NCBI RefSeq assembly: GCF_026968045.1
Contig: NZ_JAPVBQ010000003.1
Span: 156,060-220,059 of the forward strand
DNA: 64,000 nucleotides
Direction of reading: 5' to 3'
From: Modestobacter sp. VKM Ac-2977
Lineage (GTDB): Bacteria > Actinomycetota > Actinomycetes > Mycobacteriales > Geodermatophilaceae
Numbering within the stretch: position 1 is the stretch's first letter; every line of letters starts with the position of its first letter. This document shows, one piece after another, positions 24,869-33,244 of this stretch. Under the pieces are notes generated by a model. That model did not search any database. It was not told where the DNA came from and saw only the letters and a list, made by a program, of their open reading frames with translations. The position numbers and the translations under genes are program-made.

Positions 24869-24915
24869 ATGACGTACGGTTCATCCGCCCGACCCCCTCG
24901 TCCAGAGGAGAGCAC

Positions 24916-25944
24916 GTGCGCATCGGAGTCCTGACCGGCGGCGGAGACTGCCCCGGCCTCAACGCCGTCCTCCGGGCGGTGGTCCGCACCGCGGAGAAGC
25001 AGTACGGCAGCGACGTCGTGGGCTTCCGCAACGGCTGGCGCGGCCTGCTCGACGACGACGCGATGCCGCTGGACCGGCCCATGGTCCACAACCTGCTGAC
25101 CCGCGGCGGCACGATCCTCGGCTCGGCCCGGGTGGCGCCGGAGAAGCTGCACGCCGGGCTGGGCCGGATGCGCGAGGTGCTCGACGCCCACGGGATCGAC
25201 GTGCTGGTGCCCATCGGCGGCGAGGGCACGCTGACCGCCGCGGCCTGGCTGTCCTCCGAGGGCGTGCCGGTGGTCGGCGTCCCGAAGACGATCGACAACG
25301 ACATCGACGGCACCGACCTCACCTTCGGCTTCGACACGGCGGTCAGCATCGCCACCGAGATGATCGACCGGCTGCACACGACCGCCGAGTCCCACCAGCG
25401 CGTGCTGCTGGTCGAGGTGATGGGCCGGCACGCCGGCTGGATCGCGCTGAACTCCGGGATGGCCGCGGGCGCGCACCTGGTGATCACCCCCGAGCAGCCC
25501 TTCGACATCGAGGAGGTCTGCGAGATGGTCACCGCCCGGTTCGAGCGGGGCCACCGGCACGTCATCGGGGTGATCAGCGAGGGGGCCACGCCCAAGCCGG
25601 GCACGATGCCGCTGCGCGACGGCGGGCTCGACGAGTTCGGCCACCGGCGGTTCACCGGGGTCGCCCAGCAGTTGGGCGAGGAGCTGGAACGGCGCACCGG
25701 CAAGGAGGTGCGGACGACGGTGCTCGGCCACGTGCAGCGCGGTGGCACCCCGACCTCGTTCGACCGGGTGCTGGCCACCCGCTTCGGGCTGCACGCCACG
25801 ATCGCCGCCCACGAGGGGCACGTCGGGCAGATGGTCGCGTTGCAGGGCACCGAGATCGGGCTGGTCCCGCTGGCCGACGCCGTGGCACGGCTGAAGACCG
25901 TGCCCCCGTCACGACTGGGCGAGACCACCGCCTTCACCGGCTGA
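24916..25944 (+). CDS. pfkA: 6-phosphofructokinase
   Basis: A 342-residue PfkA-type enzyme that phosphorylates fructose 6-phosphate in glycolysis. Motifs seen: GVLTGGGDCPGLNA (4-17), GGTILGSAR (about 65-73), PIGGEGT (about 98-104), PKTIDNDIDGTDLTFGFDTA (start about 124) and EVMGRHAGWIA. The GGEGT glycine corresponds to E. coli Gly104, which favours ATP as donor; the Lys in PKTIDND is like the long-group actinobacterial enzymes. PPi use is thus less likely but not excluded. The start is GTG 24916, behind GAGGAG. It is divergent from a GntR regulator with a shared operator-like palindrome. Confidence 0.93.
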   Translation: MRIGVLTGGGDCPGLNAVLRAVVRTAEKQYGSDVVGFRNGWRGLLDDDAMPLDRPMVHNLLTRGGTILGSARVAPEKLHAGLGRMREVLDAHGIDVLVPIGGEGTLTAAAWLSSEGVPVVGVPKTIDNDIDGTDLTFGFDTAVSIATEMIDRLHTTAESHQRVLLVEVMGRHAGWIALNSGMAAGAHLVITPEQPFDIEEVCEMVTARFERGHRHVIGVISEGATPKPGTMPLRDGGLDEFGHRRFTGVAQQLGEELERRTGKEVRTTVLGHVQRGGTPTSFDRVLATRFGLHATIAAHEGHVGQMVALQGTEIGLVPLADAVARLKTVPPSRLGETTAFTG

Positions 25945-25970
25945 GCGGGCCGCTCCCGGCGGGCCAGGGG

Positions 25971-27236
25971 TCAGCGGCGTGGTGCGGTCGGCTCGCCGGG
26001 CAGCAGCTCGATCACGGTCACCTCGGGGCGGGCACCCACCCGCATCGGCGGGCCCCAGTAACCGGCCCCCGAGGTGACGTAGAGCTGGGTGTCGCCCTGC
26101 TGGGACCAGCCCTCGACCGCCGGCTGGTCCAGCAGCACCGCGTAGTCGAAGGGCCAGAGCTGGCCGCCGTGGGTGTGCCCGGACAGCTGCAGGTCGACCC
26201 CGGCGGCGCGCGCCTGCTCCACCTGCACCGGCTGGTGCGCCAGCAGGACCACGGGGACGGCGTCGTCCCGGCCGTCCAACGCGGCGTCCAGGTCGGCACC
26301 GTGGCCGGGCAGCCCGGAGGCGGCCGCCGTCCGGTCGTCGATGCCGGCCAGGTCCACCGTCGCGCCCCCGCGGCCGATCGACACCCGCTCGTTGCGCAGC
26401 ACGTCGACCCCGAGGGTGGACAGGTGCCGCAGCCACTGCCCGGTGTCGACGAAGTACTCGTGGTTGCCGGTCACGAAGTAGACGCCCTGGTCGCTGACCA
26501 GGTCGGCCAGCGGGGCGACGTCCTCGCGCAGCTCGCTCACCTCGCCGTCGACCAGGTCGCCGACGATCGCCACCACGTCGGGGCGCTGGGCGTTGACCGT
26601 CTCCACGAGCCGCTCGAAGCGCCGCCCGCCGTAGGTCGAGGACAGGTGCCCGTCGGAGAAGGTGACGACCCGCAGCCCGGCCAGCGCAGGGTCCAGCCGT
26701 GGGATGCGGATCGGCACGCGACGGACGACCGGAGCCGAGTTGGCCAGGGCGACGCCGGTGCCCGCCGTCCCGACCGCGACCGCACCCGCCCCGACCGCCA
26801 GCGTGCGCGCCAGGAACAGCCGGCGGGAGGGGTCGGTGACGACGGGATCCTCCCGGACCGCACCGCCGCCAGGTGCCGGCCCCGGTTCGGGCGGAGCGGC
26901 CTCGTCGACCGACTCGGGCCGGCGCCGGCGCTGCCACAGCCGAGCGACCGCGCGGACCGGTTCGGTCGCCAGCGTGGCGAGGAACAGGTAGAAGGCCAGG
27001 CCCAGCCAGGTGTACCCGACCCAGTCCAGCACCCCGTCCCCGACCGACAGCCGGCCCCGCAGCAGCACGACGAGCACCGGCAGCACGGCCAGGACGACGA
27101 GCAGCACCGTCAGCCGGCGCCGGACACGCCCGGGCCGGGTGGTGCTGCGCACCAACCGCCACCAGAGGTATCCGTGCAGCAGGACCATGGCGAGCAGCAC
27201 GGTCAGGCCGAAGCCGAGCAGGCCGATCAGGGACAC
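25971..27236 (-). CDS. Membrane-anchored metallophosphoesterase
   Basis: 421 residues. Four hydrophobic helices occupy about 1-25, 42-60, 68-95 and 145-165; the last follows SRRLFLARTL, a twin-arginine-like sequence. The calcineurin-like phosphoesterase domain covers about 180-410. Motifs are VVTFSDGHLSSTYGG, VAIVGDLVDGE, VTGNHEYF, LLAHQPV and LSGHTHGGQLWP, giving the full two-metal centre. This is the YkuE/YaeI type, linked in some bacteria to lipid-headgroup or UDP-diacylglucosamine hydrolysis. The active site should face outwards. It lies downstream of, and on the same strand as, the CYTH-CHAD gene. Confidence 0.9.
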   Translation of the reverse strand: MSLIGLLGFGLTVLLAMVLLHGYLWWRLVRSTTRPGRVRRRLTVLLVVLAVLPVLVVLLRGRLSVGDGVLDWVGYTWLGLAFYLFLATLATEPVRAVARLWQRRRRPESVDEAAPPEPGPAPGGGAVREDPVVTDPSRRLFLARTLAVGAGAVAVGTAGTGVALANSAPVVRRVPIRIPRLDPALAGLRVVTFSDGHLSSTYGGRRFERLVETVNAQRPDVVAIVGDLVDGEVSELREDVAPLADLVSDQGVYFVTGNHEYFVDTGQWLRHLSTLGVDVLRNERVSIGRGGATVDLAGIDDRTAAASGLPGHGADLDAALDGRDDAVPVVLLAHQPVQVEQARAAGVDLQLSGHTHGGQLWPFDYAVLLDQPAVEGWSQQGDTQLYVTSGAGYWGPPMRVGARPEVTVIELLPGEPTAPRR

Positions 27237-27273
27237 CGGCGCGCTCCTGGGGGTCGGGGTGGTGCGCCCGACG

Positions 27274-28851
27274 CTACTTCGACCGGGTCTTCAGCACCGA
27301 GCGCAACTCCGGCCAGCGCAGCCAGAAGTCCCGCTCCGCCTGCTGGCACCGGGCTTCCTCGAGGGCGTGCAGGCGGCCCCAGGTGAAGGCGTTCTCCCCG
27401 GCTGCGAACGCCGCCCGGCCGAGCTGGACGCAGAGCGGACGGGTGACGAAGGTGTCCTGCCGGTCGCCGAGCACCTCCTGGACGCCCTTCAGCGTCGAGA
27501 CCAGCTCGGCCACCGGTGCGCCCAGCACCGACACCGCCGCCTCCGAGGTGTACCGCAGCCGCTTGGCGGCCTTGCGCACGTCGTGCAGGGCCTCGGCGTC
27601 GTCGCTGTCCTGGGCCGCCTCGACGCTGCGCCGCAGCCGGCGGCCGGCGCGGGCGACGACCTCGCGGAGCACCTCCTCCGCGGGCCGGGTGGCGGCCTCG
27701 GTCAGCGGCGGCTCCTCGACCAGGACGTCGAGGTCGTCGCGGAGCTGGAGGTACGCGGCTGCGTTCAGCGCCTTGCGCGCCTGGGCGTCGCCGGCCTGCT
27801 CGTCCCGGGTCGTCGCCTGCTGCAGCCGGGCGGCGACCGGACCCGGCACCAGCTCCGCGGGCTCGGCGGCGACCAGGTCGCGCAGGTGTGCCAGCGCCAC
27901 CTCGGCGTCCCGGCTGGAGGACAGCGCCGACCCGACCTGGGCCAGCTCCTCCCGCAGCGGGTCGGTCCGGGTGCGGTCGAGCACCGGGCGGAAGGCGGCG
28001 AGCGTGCTGCGCAGCCGACGGCAGGCCACCCGGACCTGGTGGACGCCGTCGGGCTGCCCGGTGCGGACCATCAGGTCGGCGTCCTGCAGCGCCCGGACCT
28101 GCGCGGCCAGCGCGGAGCGGACGACGTCGCCGGCCGGCGTGCCCGGTGCATGCCGGTGCTTCTTCTTCTTGCCCTTCTTCTTCCCGGCCCGCTCCGGAGC
28201 CGCGGCCGGCGGCTCGACCGCTCCGTCGGCGTCCGCCAGCCGGTGGGCGAGCACGCGGGTCAGCTTGGCCGGCGACGACGCCGGCCGGGCGCCTGCCGTG
28301 ACGAGCAGCCCGGCGACGTCGGCGAGCAGCTGCTCGTCGCCGTCGACCAGCTCCACCTCCACCTCACGCCAGGTGGTGACCACGGCGGCCTCCCCGGGCG
28401 CGGCCGGCAGCGCGGTGCCCGTGACGTGGTCGTCGGCGACCTCGACCAGCACCCGGCCGTCGGCGTCGACGAGCTCACTGACCACCCGGCGGGTGCGCAG
28501 CGCGGCCACCTGGGCCGCCGGGGCGCGGCGGACGATGCCCAGCACCGGCTCCAGCACGGCCTTGGGCGGGGTCTTGGTGGCCCTGCCGAGGGGGGAGTGC
28601 AGCTCTCGGCGCGCACCGGCGACGGCCGGCAGCTTCACGTGCCAGCCGGCGTCCGGGCCGCCGGTGCGGCGCCGCATCGTGACCCGGGCCCGGGCCAGCC
28701 GCAGGTCGGTGGTGTCGTAGTAGGCGGCCTCCAGCGCGTGCTCGACCGGCTCGCGGACCTCGACCACGCCCGGCGCACCGCCGAGGTCGGGCAGTTCGAA
28801 CGCCTCGTCGACGTCGAACTTCCGCTCGATCTCCACATGCTCGACAGCCAC
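27274..28851 (-). CDS. CYTH-CHAD domain protein (polyphosphate-related)
   Basis: 525 residues from GTG 28851, correctly spaced after GGAGGAGGA. The CYTH domain (about 1-200) starts with the ExExK signature EIERKF, binds triphosphate compounds and may have triphosphatase activity. The CHAD domain (about 245-520) is a helical, basic domain with HQVRVACRRLRSTLAAFR and HDVRKAAKRLRYTSEA, known to bind polyphosphate. A Lys-rich linker (KKKGKKKKHRH) at about 225-235 separates them. Fused CYTH-CHAD proteins are widespread in actinobacteria and are associated with polyphosphate granules. The exact activity is unknown. Confidence 0.92.
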   Translation of the reverse strand: MAVEHVEIERKFDVDEAFELPDLGGAPGVVEVREPVEHALEAAYYDTTDLRLARARVTMRRRTGGPDAGWHVKLPAVAGARRELHSPLGRATKTPPKAVLEPVLGIVRRAPAAQVAALRTRRVVSELVDADGRVLVEVADDHVTGTALPAAPGEAAVVTTWREVEVELVDGDEQLLADVAGLLVTAGARPASSPAKLTRVLAHRLADADGAVEPPAAAPERAGKKKGKKKKHRHAPGTPAGDVVRSALAAQVRALQDADLMVRTGQPDGVHQVRVACRRLRSTLAAFRPVLDRTRTDPLREELAQVGSALSSSRDAEVALAHLRDLVAAEPAELVPGPVAARLQQATTRDEQAGDAQARKALNAAAYLQLRDDLDVLVEEPPLTEAATRPAEEVLREVVARAGRRLRRSVEAAQDSDDAEALHDVRKAAKRLRYTSEAAVSVLGAPVAELVSTLKGVQEVLGDRQDTFVTRPLCVQLGRAAFAAGENAFTWGRLHALEEARCQQAERDFWLRWPELRSVLKTRSK

Positions 28852-28971
28852 CGGCGCCACTCCTCCTCCACCGGGCCACCCTCTGCTGGGCGCCCCGCTG
28901 TGAGCCCTCCGTCCTACCGCACGCGGGTGAACGGCGCACCCGGCCGTCATCACCGTGCCGCGCTGGGCACC

Positions 28972-29955
28972 ATGGACCCCGTGTCCCGCCGACCTCCCAC
29001 CCGCCGCCGCTGGACCCCCACCGTCTTCGCCGTCCCGTGGGCCGTGGCGGCTGCGCTCCGACTGACCGGCACCGAACGCGGCTTCCCCCTCGTGCCCGCA
29101 CTGGCCTTCACGCCGTACGTCGCGGCCACCAGCGTGCTGCCGCTGACCGCCGCGCTGGTGGCCCGTTCGCGCGGTGCCACGGCGTTGTCGGCCGCCGCGG
29201 CCGCGGGGCTGGCGGCCGCGGTGCTCCGGCCGACGACGCCCGACACCCCGGCGCGGCGACCACAGGGGCCGCGGCTGCGCGTCGTCTCGGCCAACATGCT
29301 GCACGGCCGGGCCGATCCGGCCGCGCTGCTGGCCCTCGCGGCCGAACAGGACGCCGACGTGCTGGCCCTGATGGAGGTCACGCCCGAGGCGGTCTCCGGT
29401 CTGCTCGCCGCCGGGGTGACCGACCTGCTGCCCGGCGCTCACGTGGTGCCCGCCGGCGAGGGCCAGCCCGCCGGTGCCGGCGGGGCGCTCTGGACCCGGC
29501 TGGAGATCCGGGGGCGCACGGTGGTGCCGGGGCGCTTCGGGCAGCCTGCGGCCCGGCTGGTCGTGCCCGGCGCGCCCGACGTCGAGCTGACCGCGGTGCA
29601 CACGCACCCGCCGACCAGCTCCCCCGCCCAGGTCGCCAGCTGGGCTGCGGACCTGCGACTGCTGCCCGACCCGGAGCCGGAGGTGCTGCGGGTGCTGGCC
29701 GGCGACTTCAACGCCACCCCCGACCACGCCGCCTTCCGACGGCTGCTGCGCCGGGGCTGGGTGGACGCCGCGGCGGCGGTCGGTGCGGCCCGGCGGGCCA
29801 CCTGGTGGCCGATGCGGGTGTCCCAGCCGCGGCTCACCCTGGACCACGTCCTGGTCGACCCGCGGATCGCGGTGGACGACCTGCAGGTCGTGTCCGTGCC
29901 CGGCACCGACCACCGAGCCCTCGTCGCCGACCTGAGGCTGCCGGCGGCCGGCTGA
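28972..29955 (+). CDS. Membrane-anchored endonuclease/exonuclease/phosphatase (EEP) family protein
   Basis: 327 residues from ATG 28972; GTG 28981 is an alternative. About three hydrophobic helices lie within residues 15-75. The EEP domain follows (about 95-325), with RVVSANMLHGRA, LALMEV (metal-binding Glu), VHTHPPTS, VLAGDFNATPDH (catalytic Asp/Asn) and LTLDHVLVDP, ending in GTDHRALVADL with the catalytic His. All key acidic residues are visible. Such membrane-tethered EEP proteins act on phosphodiesters outside the membrane; the substrate is not predictable. It is divergent from the CYTH-CHAD gene. Confidence 0.88.
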   Translation: MDPVSRRPPTRRRWTPTVFAVPWAVAAALRLTGTERGFPLVPALAFTPYVAATSVLPLTAALVARSRGATALSAAAAAGLAAAVLRPTTPDTPARRPQGPRLRVVSANMLHGRADPAALLALAAEQDADVLALMEVTPEAVSGLLAAGVTDLLPGAHVVPAGEGQPAGAGGALWTRLEIRGRTVVPGRFGQPAARLVVPGAPDVELTAVHTHPPTSSPAQVASWAADLRLLPDPEPEVLRVLAGDFNATPDHAAFRRLLRRGWVDAAAAVGAARRATWWPMRVSQPRLTLDHVLVDPRIAVDDLQVVSVPGTDHRALVADLRLPAAG

Positions 29956-29976
29956 CGGTCGGGAGGGAGGGAGTGT

Positions 29977-30010
29977 CCCGGGCGGCGGGTTCGCGGCACC
30001 GCCGCCCGGG
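29977..30010 (+). terminator. Hairpin terminator after the EEP gene
   Basis: A 12-bp GC-only stem (29977-29988 with 29999-30010) with a 10-base loop begins 21 bases after the stop codon. It could also serve the convergent S4 gene. Confidence 0.7.
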
Positions 30011-30132
30011 CACTGCATCACATGCCCGCATCCCCGCCGGGTGCACGCGAGTTGTGTGACATCTGCGTTAACTCACCCGACCGCCCGCGCGGGGTGACTG
30101 CATGCGCACGGCCACGCACCCGAATCGGTCGG

Positions 30133-30348
30133 TCAGCCGACCCGCACGTCGTCCTGCCCGGCAACCGAGACGACGTCGCCACGGTGCAGTTGCCGGCCGC
30201 GGCGCTCCTCCGGCTCACCGTTCACCTGCACGTCCCCGGCGACCAGCACGTCCTTGACCTGGGCCCCGGTGGGAACGGCGTCGACCAGCTTGAGCAGCTG
30301 ACCGAGCCGGATGGTGTCCTCGCCGGAGCGGAGTTCGATGGTGCGCAC
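30133..30348 (-). CDS. S4-domain RNA-binding protein (YbcJ-like)
   Basis: A 71-residue protein that is essentially one S4 domain: IRLGQLLKLVDAVPTGAQVKDVLVAGDVQVNGEPEERRGRQLHRGD contains the loop and strand pattern by which S4 modules bind structured RNA (first 20 at about 13-32). GTG 30348 lies nine bases after GGGGAGGA and gives the normal length; the frame is open to 30387. It is a member of the short S4 proteins related to E. coli YbcJ. Its RNA target is unknown. Confidence 0.88.
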   Translation of the reverse strand: MRTIELRSGEDTIRLGQLLKLVDAVPTGAQVKDVLVAGDVQVNGEPEERRGRQLHRGDVVSVAGQDDVRVG

Positions 30349-30408
30349 GGCCCTGATCCTCCCCGCCGCACGCCGGGGTCGGCACATCGCCCGCCGTGAG
30401 CACGCCGC

Positions 30409-31344
30409 TCAGGCCGGGGTCCACCCCACCGTCCAGGTCCCCGACCAGGTCTCCCCCGGCGCGAGCACCAGCACGTCCACGTCGTCGGCCAGCGCGTTCG
30501 GCGGGCAGGTCATCGGCTCCACGGCCACGCTGCGCCGCCGCTGGTCCGGGGGCAGGGTGTCGCCGGTGTAGACCTGCAGCCACGTCCAGGTCGGGTCCAC
30601 GGCCACCTCCAGCGCACCGGCCGGCCCGCTGAGCCGGGTGCGCGCCCAGCCGTCGTCGTCCCGGACCAGGTCGGTCACGGCGGTGTCGATCGACTGGTCC
30701 CCGATCCGGCCGACCGCGCCGTCGTAGGTCCGCCGCTCACCGGTGGGCAGGCCGCCGTCGAGCACCAGAGCAGTGCGGGCCGGCACGGTCAGCTCGGCCG
30801 CGGCCACGTCGCCCGGGGCCGGCGCGCCGACCGAGAAGTAGGGGTGCATGCCTGCTCCGAACGGCGCGTCCTCGTCCCCGGCGTTGCGCACCCGCACGGT
30901 CACGGTGAGCTGGTCGGCCGTCAGCGTGTGGTCGACGGCGGCGGCCAGCCGGAACGGCCAGCCGGTGCGCGGCTCGATCGTCGTCCCGACCGTGACGGCG
31001 TCGGAACGCTGGGCCAGCACCTGCCAGGGCTGTGCGGTGACCAGCCCGTGCACCGCGTTCGGGGAGGCCTCGCTGACCACGTCGAGCTGGAGCTCCCGGC
31101 CACGCCAGGACCAGCGCCCGCCCCGGAGCCGGTTGGGCCAGGGCAGCAGGACCCCGCCGCGCCGGCCGGCCGGGACGGTGCCCGACGCGTAGCCGTCCAC
31201 CACGTGCCAGTCGCCGACGACGAGCTCGCGCAGGGCCCCGCCGCGCAGGTCCACGGCCAGCCGCGCGGGACCGGCGGTCACCTCGACGTCGCGCGGTTCG
31301 GTGGCCGGCCAACGGAGGTCGGTGGACGAGGGCTCGAGCGACAT
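30409..31344 (-). CDS. Aldose 1-epimerase family protein
   Basis: A 311-residue beta-sandwich enzyme of the galactose mutarotase family. Visible features are PWPNRLRGGRW (about 68-78), AVHGLV (about 97-102, catalytic His), FGAGMHPYFSV (about 160-170, second His) and VAVEPMTCPPNAL (about 274-286, catalytic Glu). These make up the acid-base set that interconverts alpha and beta anomers. ATG 31344 follows GGGAGGACCGC. The family includes D-hexose-6-phosphate and uncharacterised sugar epimerases; the exact sugar is not certain. A parS site lies 56 bases upstream of the start. Confidence 0.9.
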   Translation of the reverse strand: MSLEPSSTDLRWPATEPRDVEVTAGPARLAVDLRGGALRELVVGDWHVVDGYASGTVPAGRRGGVLLPWPNRLRGGRWSWRGRELQLDVVSEASPNAVHGLVTAQPWQVLAQRSDAVTVGTTIEPRTGWPFRLAAAVDHTLTADQLTVTVRVRNAGDEDAPFGAGMHPYFSVGAPAPGDVAAAELTVPARTALVLDGGLPTGERRTYDGAVGRIGDQSIDTAVTDLVRDDDGWARTRLSGPAGALEVAVDPTWTWLQVYTGDTLPPDQRRRSVAVEPMTCPPNALADDVDVLVLAPGETWSGTWTVGWTPA

Positions 31345-31399
31345 GCGGTCCTCCCGGGGAGACGGTTCCCGGACAGCTCACCACAACGGTCGTCCGCCG

Positions 31400-31413
31400 G
31401 TTCCACGTGGAAC
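31400..31413. other. parS site 3 (ParB-binding palindrome)
   Basis: A third exact GTTCCACGTGGAAC, extended to CCGGTTCCACGTGGAACCGG, lies in the divergent gap between the epimerase and DUF1707 genes. It is 11.4 kb from site 2. Confidence 0.9.
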
Positions 31414-31516
31414 CGGCGGCCTGATCCCGGTCACCGACGGGTCGTGACAGACGTCAGTGGCCCTGGAGAGGCGTGCGGCGACAGACTGGACGGGCACCGA
31501 CCACGAGGAGCCCCCG

Positions 31517-32032
31517 ATGCCCGAGCCCCACCTGCGCGCCGCCGATGCCGACCGGGCGGCGGTCGCCGAGGTCCTCGGCCGGCACATGTCCGCCGGCCGG
31601 CTCACCGTCGCCGAGTACGACGACCGGCTGGCCCGGGCCTACGCGGCTCGCACCTACGGCGAGCTCGCCGAGCTGACCACCGACCTCCCCGCCACCGAGC
31701 CGGCCGGGAGCCGCACCCCCGAGACCCCCGCTGTCGCCGGATCGCCGGCCGGCCCGGCCGGGGGTGGCCCCTGGGCAGCCCACGGCGGGTACGGCAGTTC
31801 CGTGCCCTGGGCCGGCGGCGCCAGCATGCGCGCGGCCTGGGCGAGCTGGGCGAGCACCGCGGTGATCGTGGTGGGCATCTGGCTGATCACCTCGCTGACC
31901 AGCGACGGGTGGATCCACCCCTGGCCGATCTGGGTGATCGGGCCGTGGGGGCTGTTCCTGCTCGCCCAGACGGTGGGCGGGCACCGCGACACCGTCGACC
32001 CGGGTGACCAGCGGCGCTCACTGCCCAACTGA
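31517..32032 (+). CDS. DUF1707 protein with C-terminal two-helix membrane domain
   Basis: 171 residues from ATG 31517, behind GAGGAG. The first ~55 residues are a DUF1707 domain, with RAADADRAAVAEVLGRHMSAGRLTVAEYDDRLARAYAART (first 20 at about 8-27); this short helical motif is found at the N-terminus of many actinobacterial membrane proteins. A Pro/Gly/Ala linker leads to two hydrophobic helices at about 113-130 and 136-155, separated by a Trp-rich turn (HPWPIWVIGPWG). The function of the family is unknown; membrane-associated regulation is commonly supposed. Confidence 0.87.
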   Translation: MPEPHLRAADADRAAVAEVLGRHMSAGRLTVAEYDDRLARAYAARTYGELAELTTDLPATEPAGSRTPETPAVAGSPAGPAGGGPWAAHGGYGSSVPWAGGASMRAAWASWASTAVIVVGIWLITSLTSDGWIHPWPIWVIGPWGLFLLAQTVGGHRDTVDPGDQRRSLPN

Positions 32033-32057
32033 GGCCGGCGGCCGGGCCGCGAAAGCC

Positions 32058-32095
32058 AGAGAGCGCCGGTGACCCGTCGGTCACCGGCGCTCTCT
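32058..32095. terminator. Bidirectional hairpin terminator between DUF1707 gene and tRNA-Leu
   Basis: A 17-bp perfect stem (32058-32074 with 32079-32095) and a 4-base loop lie between the convergent DUF1707 gene and tRNA-Leu. Flanking purine/pyrimidine runs give short U-rich stretches on either strand. Confidence 0.85.
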
Positions 32096-32120
32096 CCTCC
32101 CTCCCGGAGGAGGGACAGGG

Positions 32121-32203
32121 TGGGCAAGGGGGGAGTTGAACCCCCACGTCCTCTCGGACACACGGACCTGAACCGTGCGCGTCTGCCATTCCGCCACTTG
32201 CCC
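32121..32203 (-). tRNA. tRNA-Leu (CAG anticodon)
   Basis: The minus strand folds into a cloverleaf with a 7-bp acceptor stem (GGGCAAG/CTTGCCC), an anticodon stem CACGG/CCGTG with loop TTCAGGT, a long variable arm as in class II tRNAs, and a T-arm with GGTTCAACTCC. Discriminator A is at 32121; the CCA end is not encoded. The position next to the fhaA cluster matches that of a tRNA-Leu in mycobacteria. Confidence 0.95.
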
Positions 32204-32425
32204 TGGCGAGGAAGGACAGTAGCAGCCCCCGGCGCAGCTTCCCGCAGCCCCCCGCCGGGACGGCACCGCCCATCGCCGGCGGCGCGCTGGTAGAACGGTG
32301 TGTCGACGCGGCACGGACGAGATCGTCCGGGGCGTCCCGCGCTTCCCGACCGGTCCGGCGACCCTCCCCCGGTTACGATCAGCGCTCAGGGCAGTGGGAG
32401 GTCGACCGAGCGCAAGGGAGCGACT

Positions 32426-33223
32426 GTGGGTGCGCTGCAGCGCTTCGAACGACGCCTCGAGGGCATGGTCGGGCTGGCCTTCGCCCGCGTGTTCAAGGGG
32501 AAGGTCCACCCCGCCGAGATCGCCCACGCCCTCCAGCGCGAGGCCGACGAGCAGCGTTCGGTGCTCAGTGGCGACCGGGTGCTCGCCCCGAACGTCTTCG
32601 TCGTGACCCTCGGCGCCACCGACCACGAGAACCTGGTCGAGTGGTCCGAACAGCTGGCCGCCGAGCTCGCCGACATGGTCGCCGAGCACATCGAGCGCGA
32701 GGGCTACCAGACCTTCGGCGACATCGAGGTCCGGCTGGAGCTCGACGAGGAGCTGCGCACCGGGGTCTTCGAGGTCGGCTCGCACGTCACCGGCGGGGCC
32801 TCGCAGCGTTCCGCCGCCGCGCCACCGCCACCGCCACCCGGCCTGCCCCCGCTCCCGCGGCTGCCCGGCGCCGCCATGGGGGCCACCGACACCGGCGCCC
32901 AGGACCCCTCGGTCGTCGGCCGCCCCGGCCAGCGGGTCAGCCACGTCCTGGTCGTCGACGGCCCGGGCACCAAGCACGTGCTCGAGCAGGGCAGCAACGT
33001 GCTGGGGCGCGGCACCGAGGCCGACGTCCGGCTGCCCGACACCGGGGTGAGCCGCAAGCACGCCGACGTCCAGCTCGTCGGCAGCGCGGTCGTCGTCGAG
33101 GACCTCGGCTCGACCAACGGCACGCTGGTGAACGGTCGTCGGGTGGGGCGGCAGGAGCTGGCCGACGGCGACGTCCTCCGCATCGGTCACTCGGTGCTGG
33201 TGTACCGGCAGGACGGCGCGTGA
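32426..33223 (+). CDS. fhaA: FHA-domain protein FhaA (DUF3662-FHA)
   Basis: 265 residues from GTG 32426, behind AAGGGAG. Residues about 1-125 form the DUF3662 domain (RFERRLEGMVGLAFARVFKG). A Pro-rich linker follows, then a C-terminal FHA domain (about 175-262) with LGRGTEADVRLPDTGVSRKHADV and DLGSTNGTLVNG. The FHA domain binds phosphothreonine on partners of the Ser/Thr kinases encoded downstream; in mycobacteria FhaA links PknB to MviN and cell-wall assembly. It is the first gene of the seven-gene cluster, 21 bp before fhaB. Confidence 0.96.
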   Translation: MGALQRFERRLEGMVGLAFARVFKGKVHPAEIAHALQREADEQRSVLSGDRVLAPNVFVVTLGATDHENLVEWSEQLAAELADMVAEHIEREGYQTFGDIEVRLELDEELRTGVFEVGSHVTGGASQRSAAAPPPPPPGLPPLPRLPGAAMGATDTGAQDPSVVGRPGQRVSHVLVVDGPGTKHVLEQGSNVLGRGTEADVRLPDTGVSRKHADVQLVGSAVVVEDLGSTNGTLVNGRRVGRQELADGDVLRIGHSVLVYRQDGA

Positions 33224-33244
33224 GCGCGGTCCCCGGGGGTCGCT

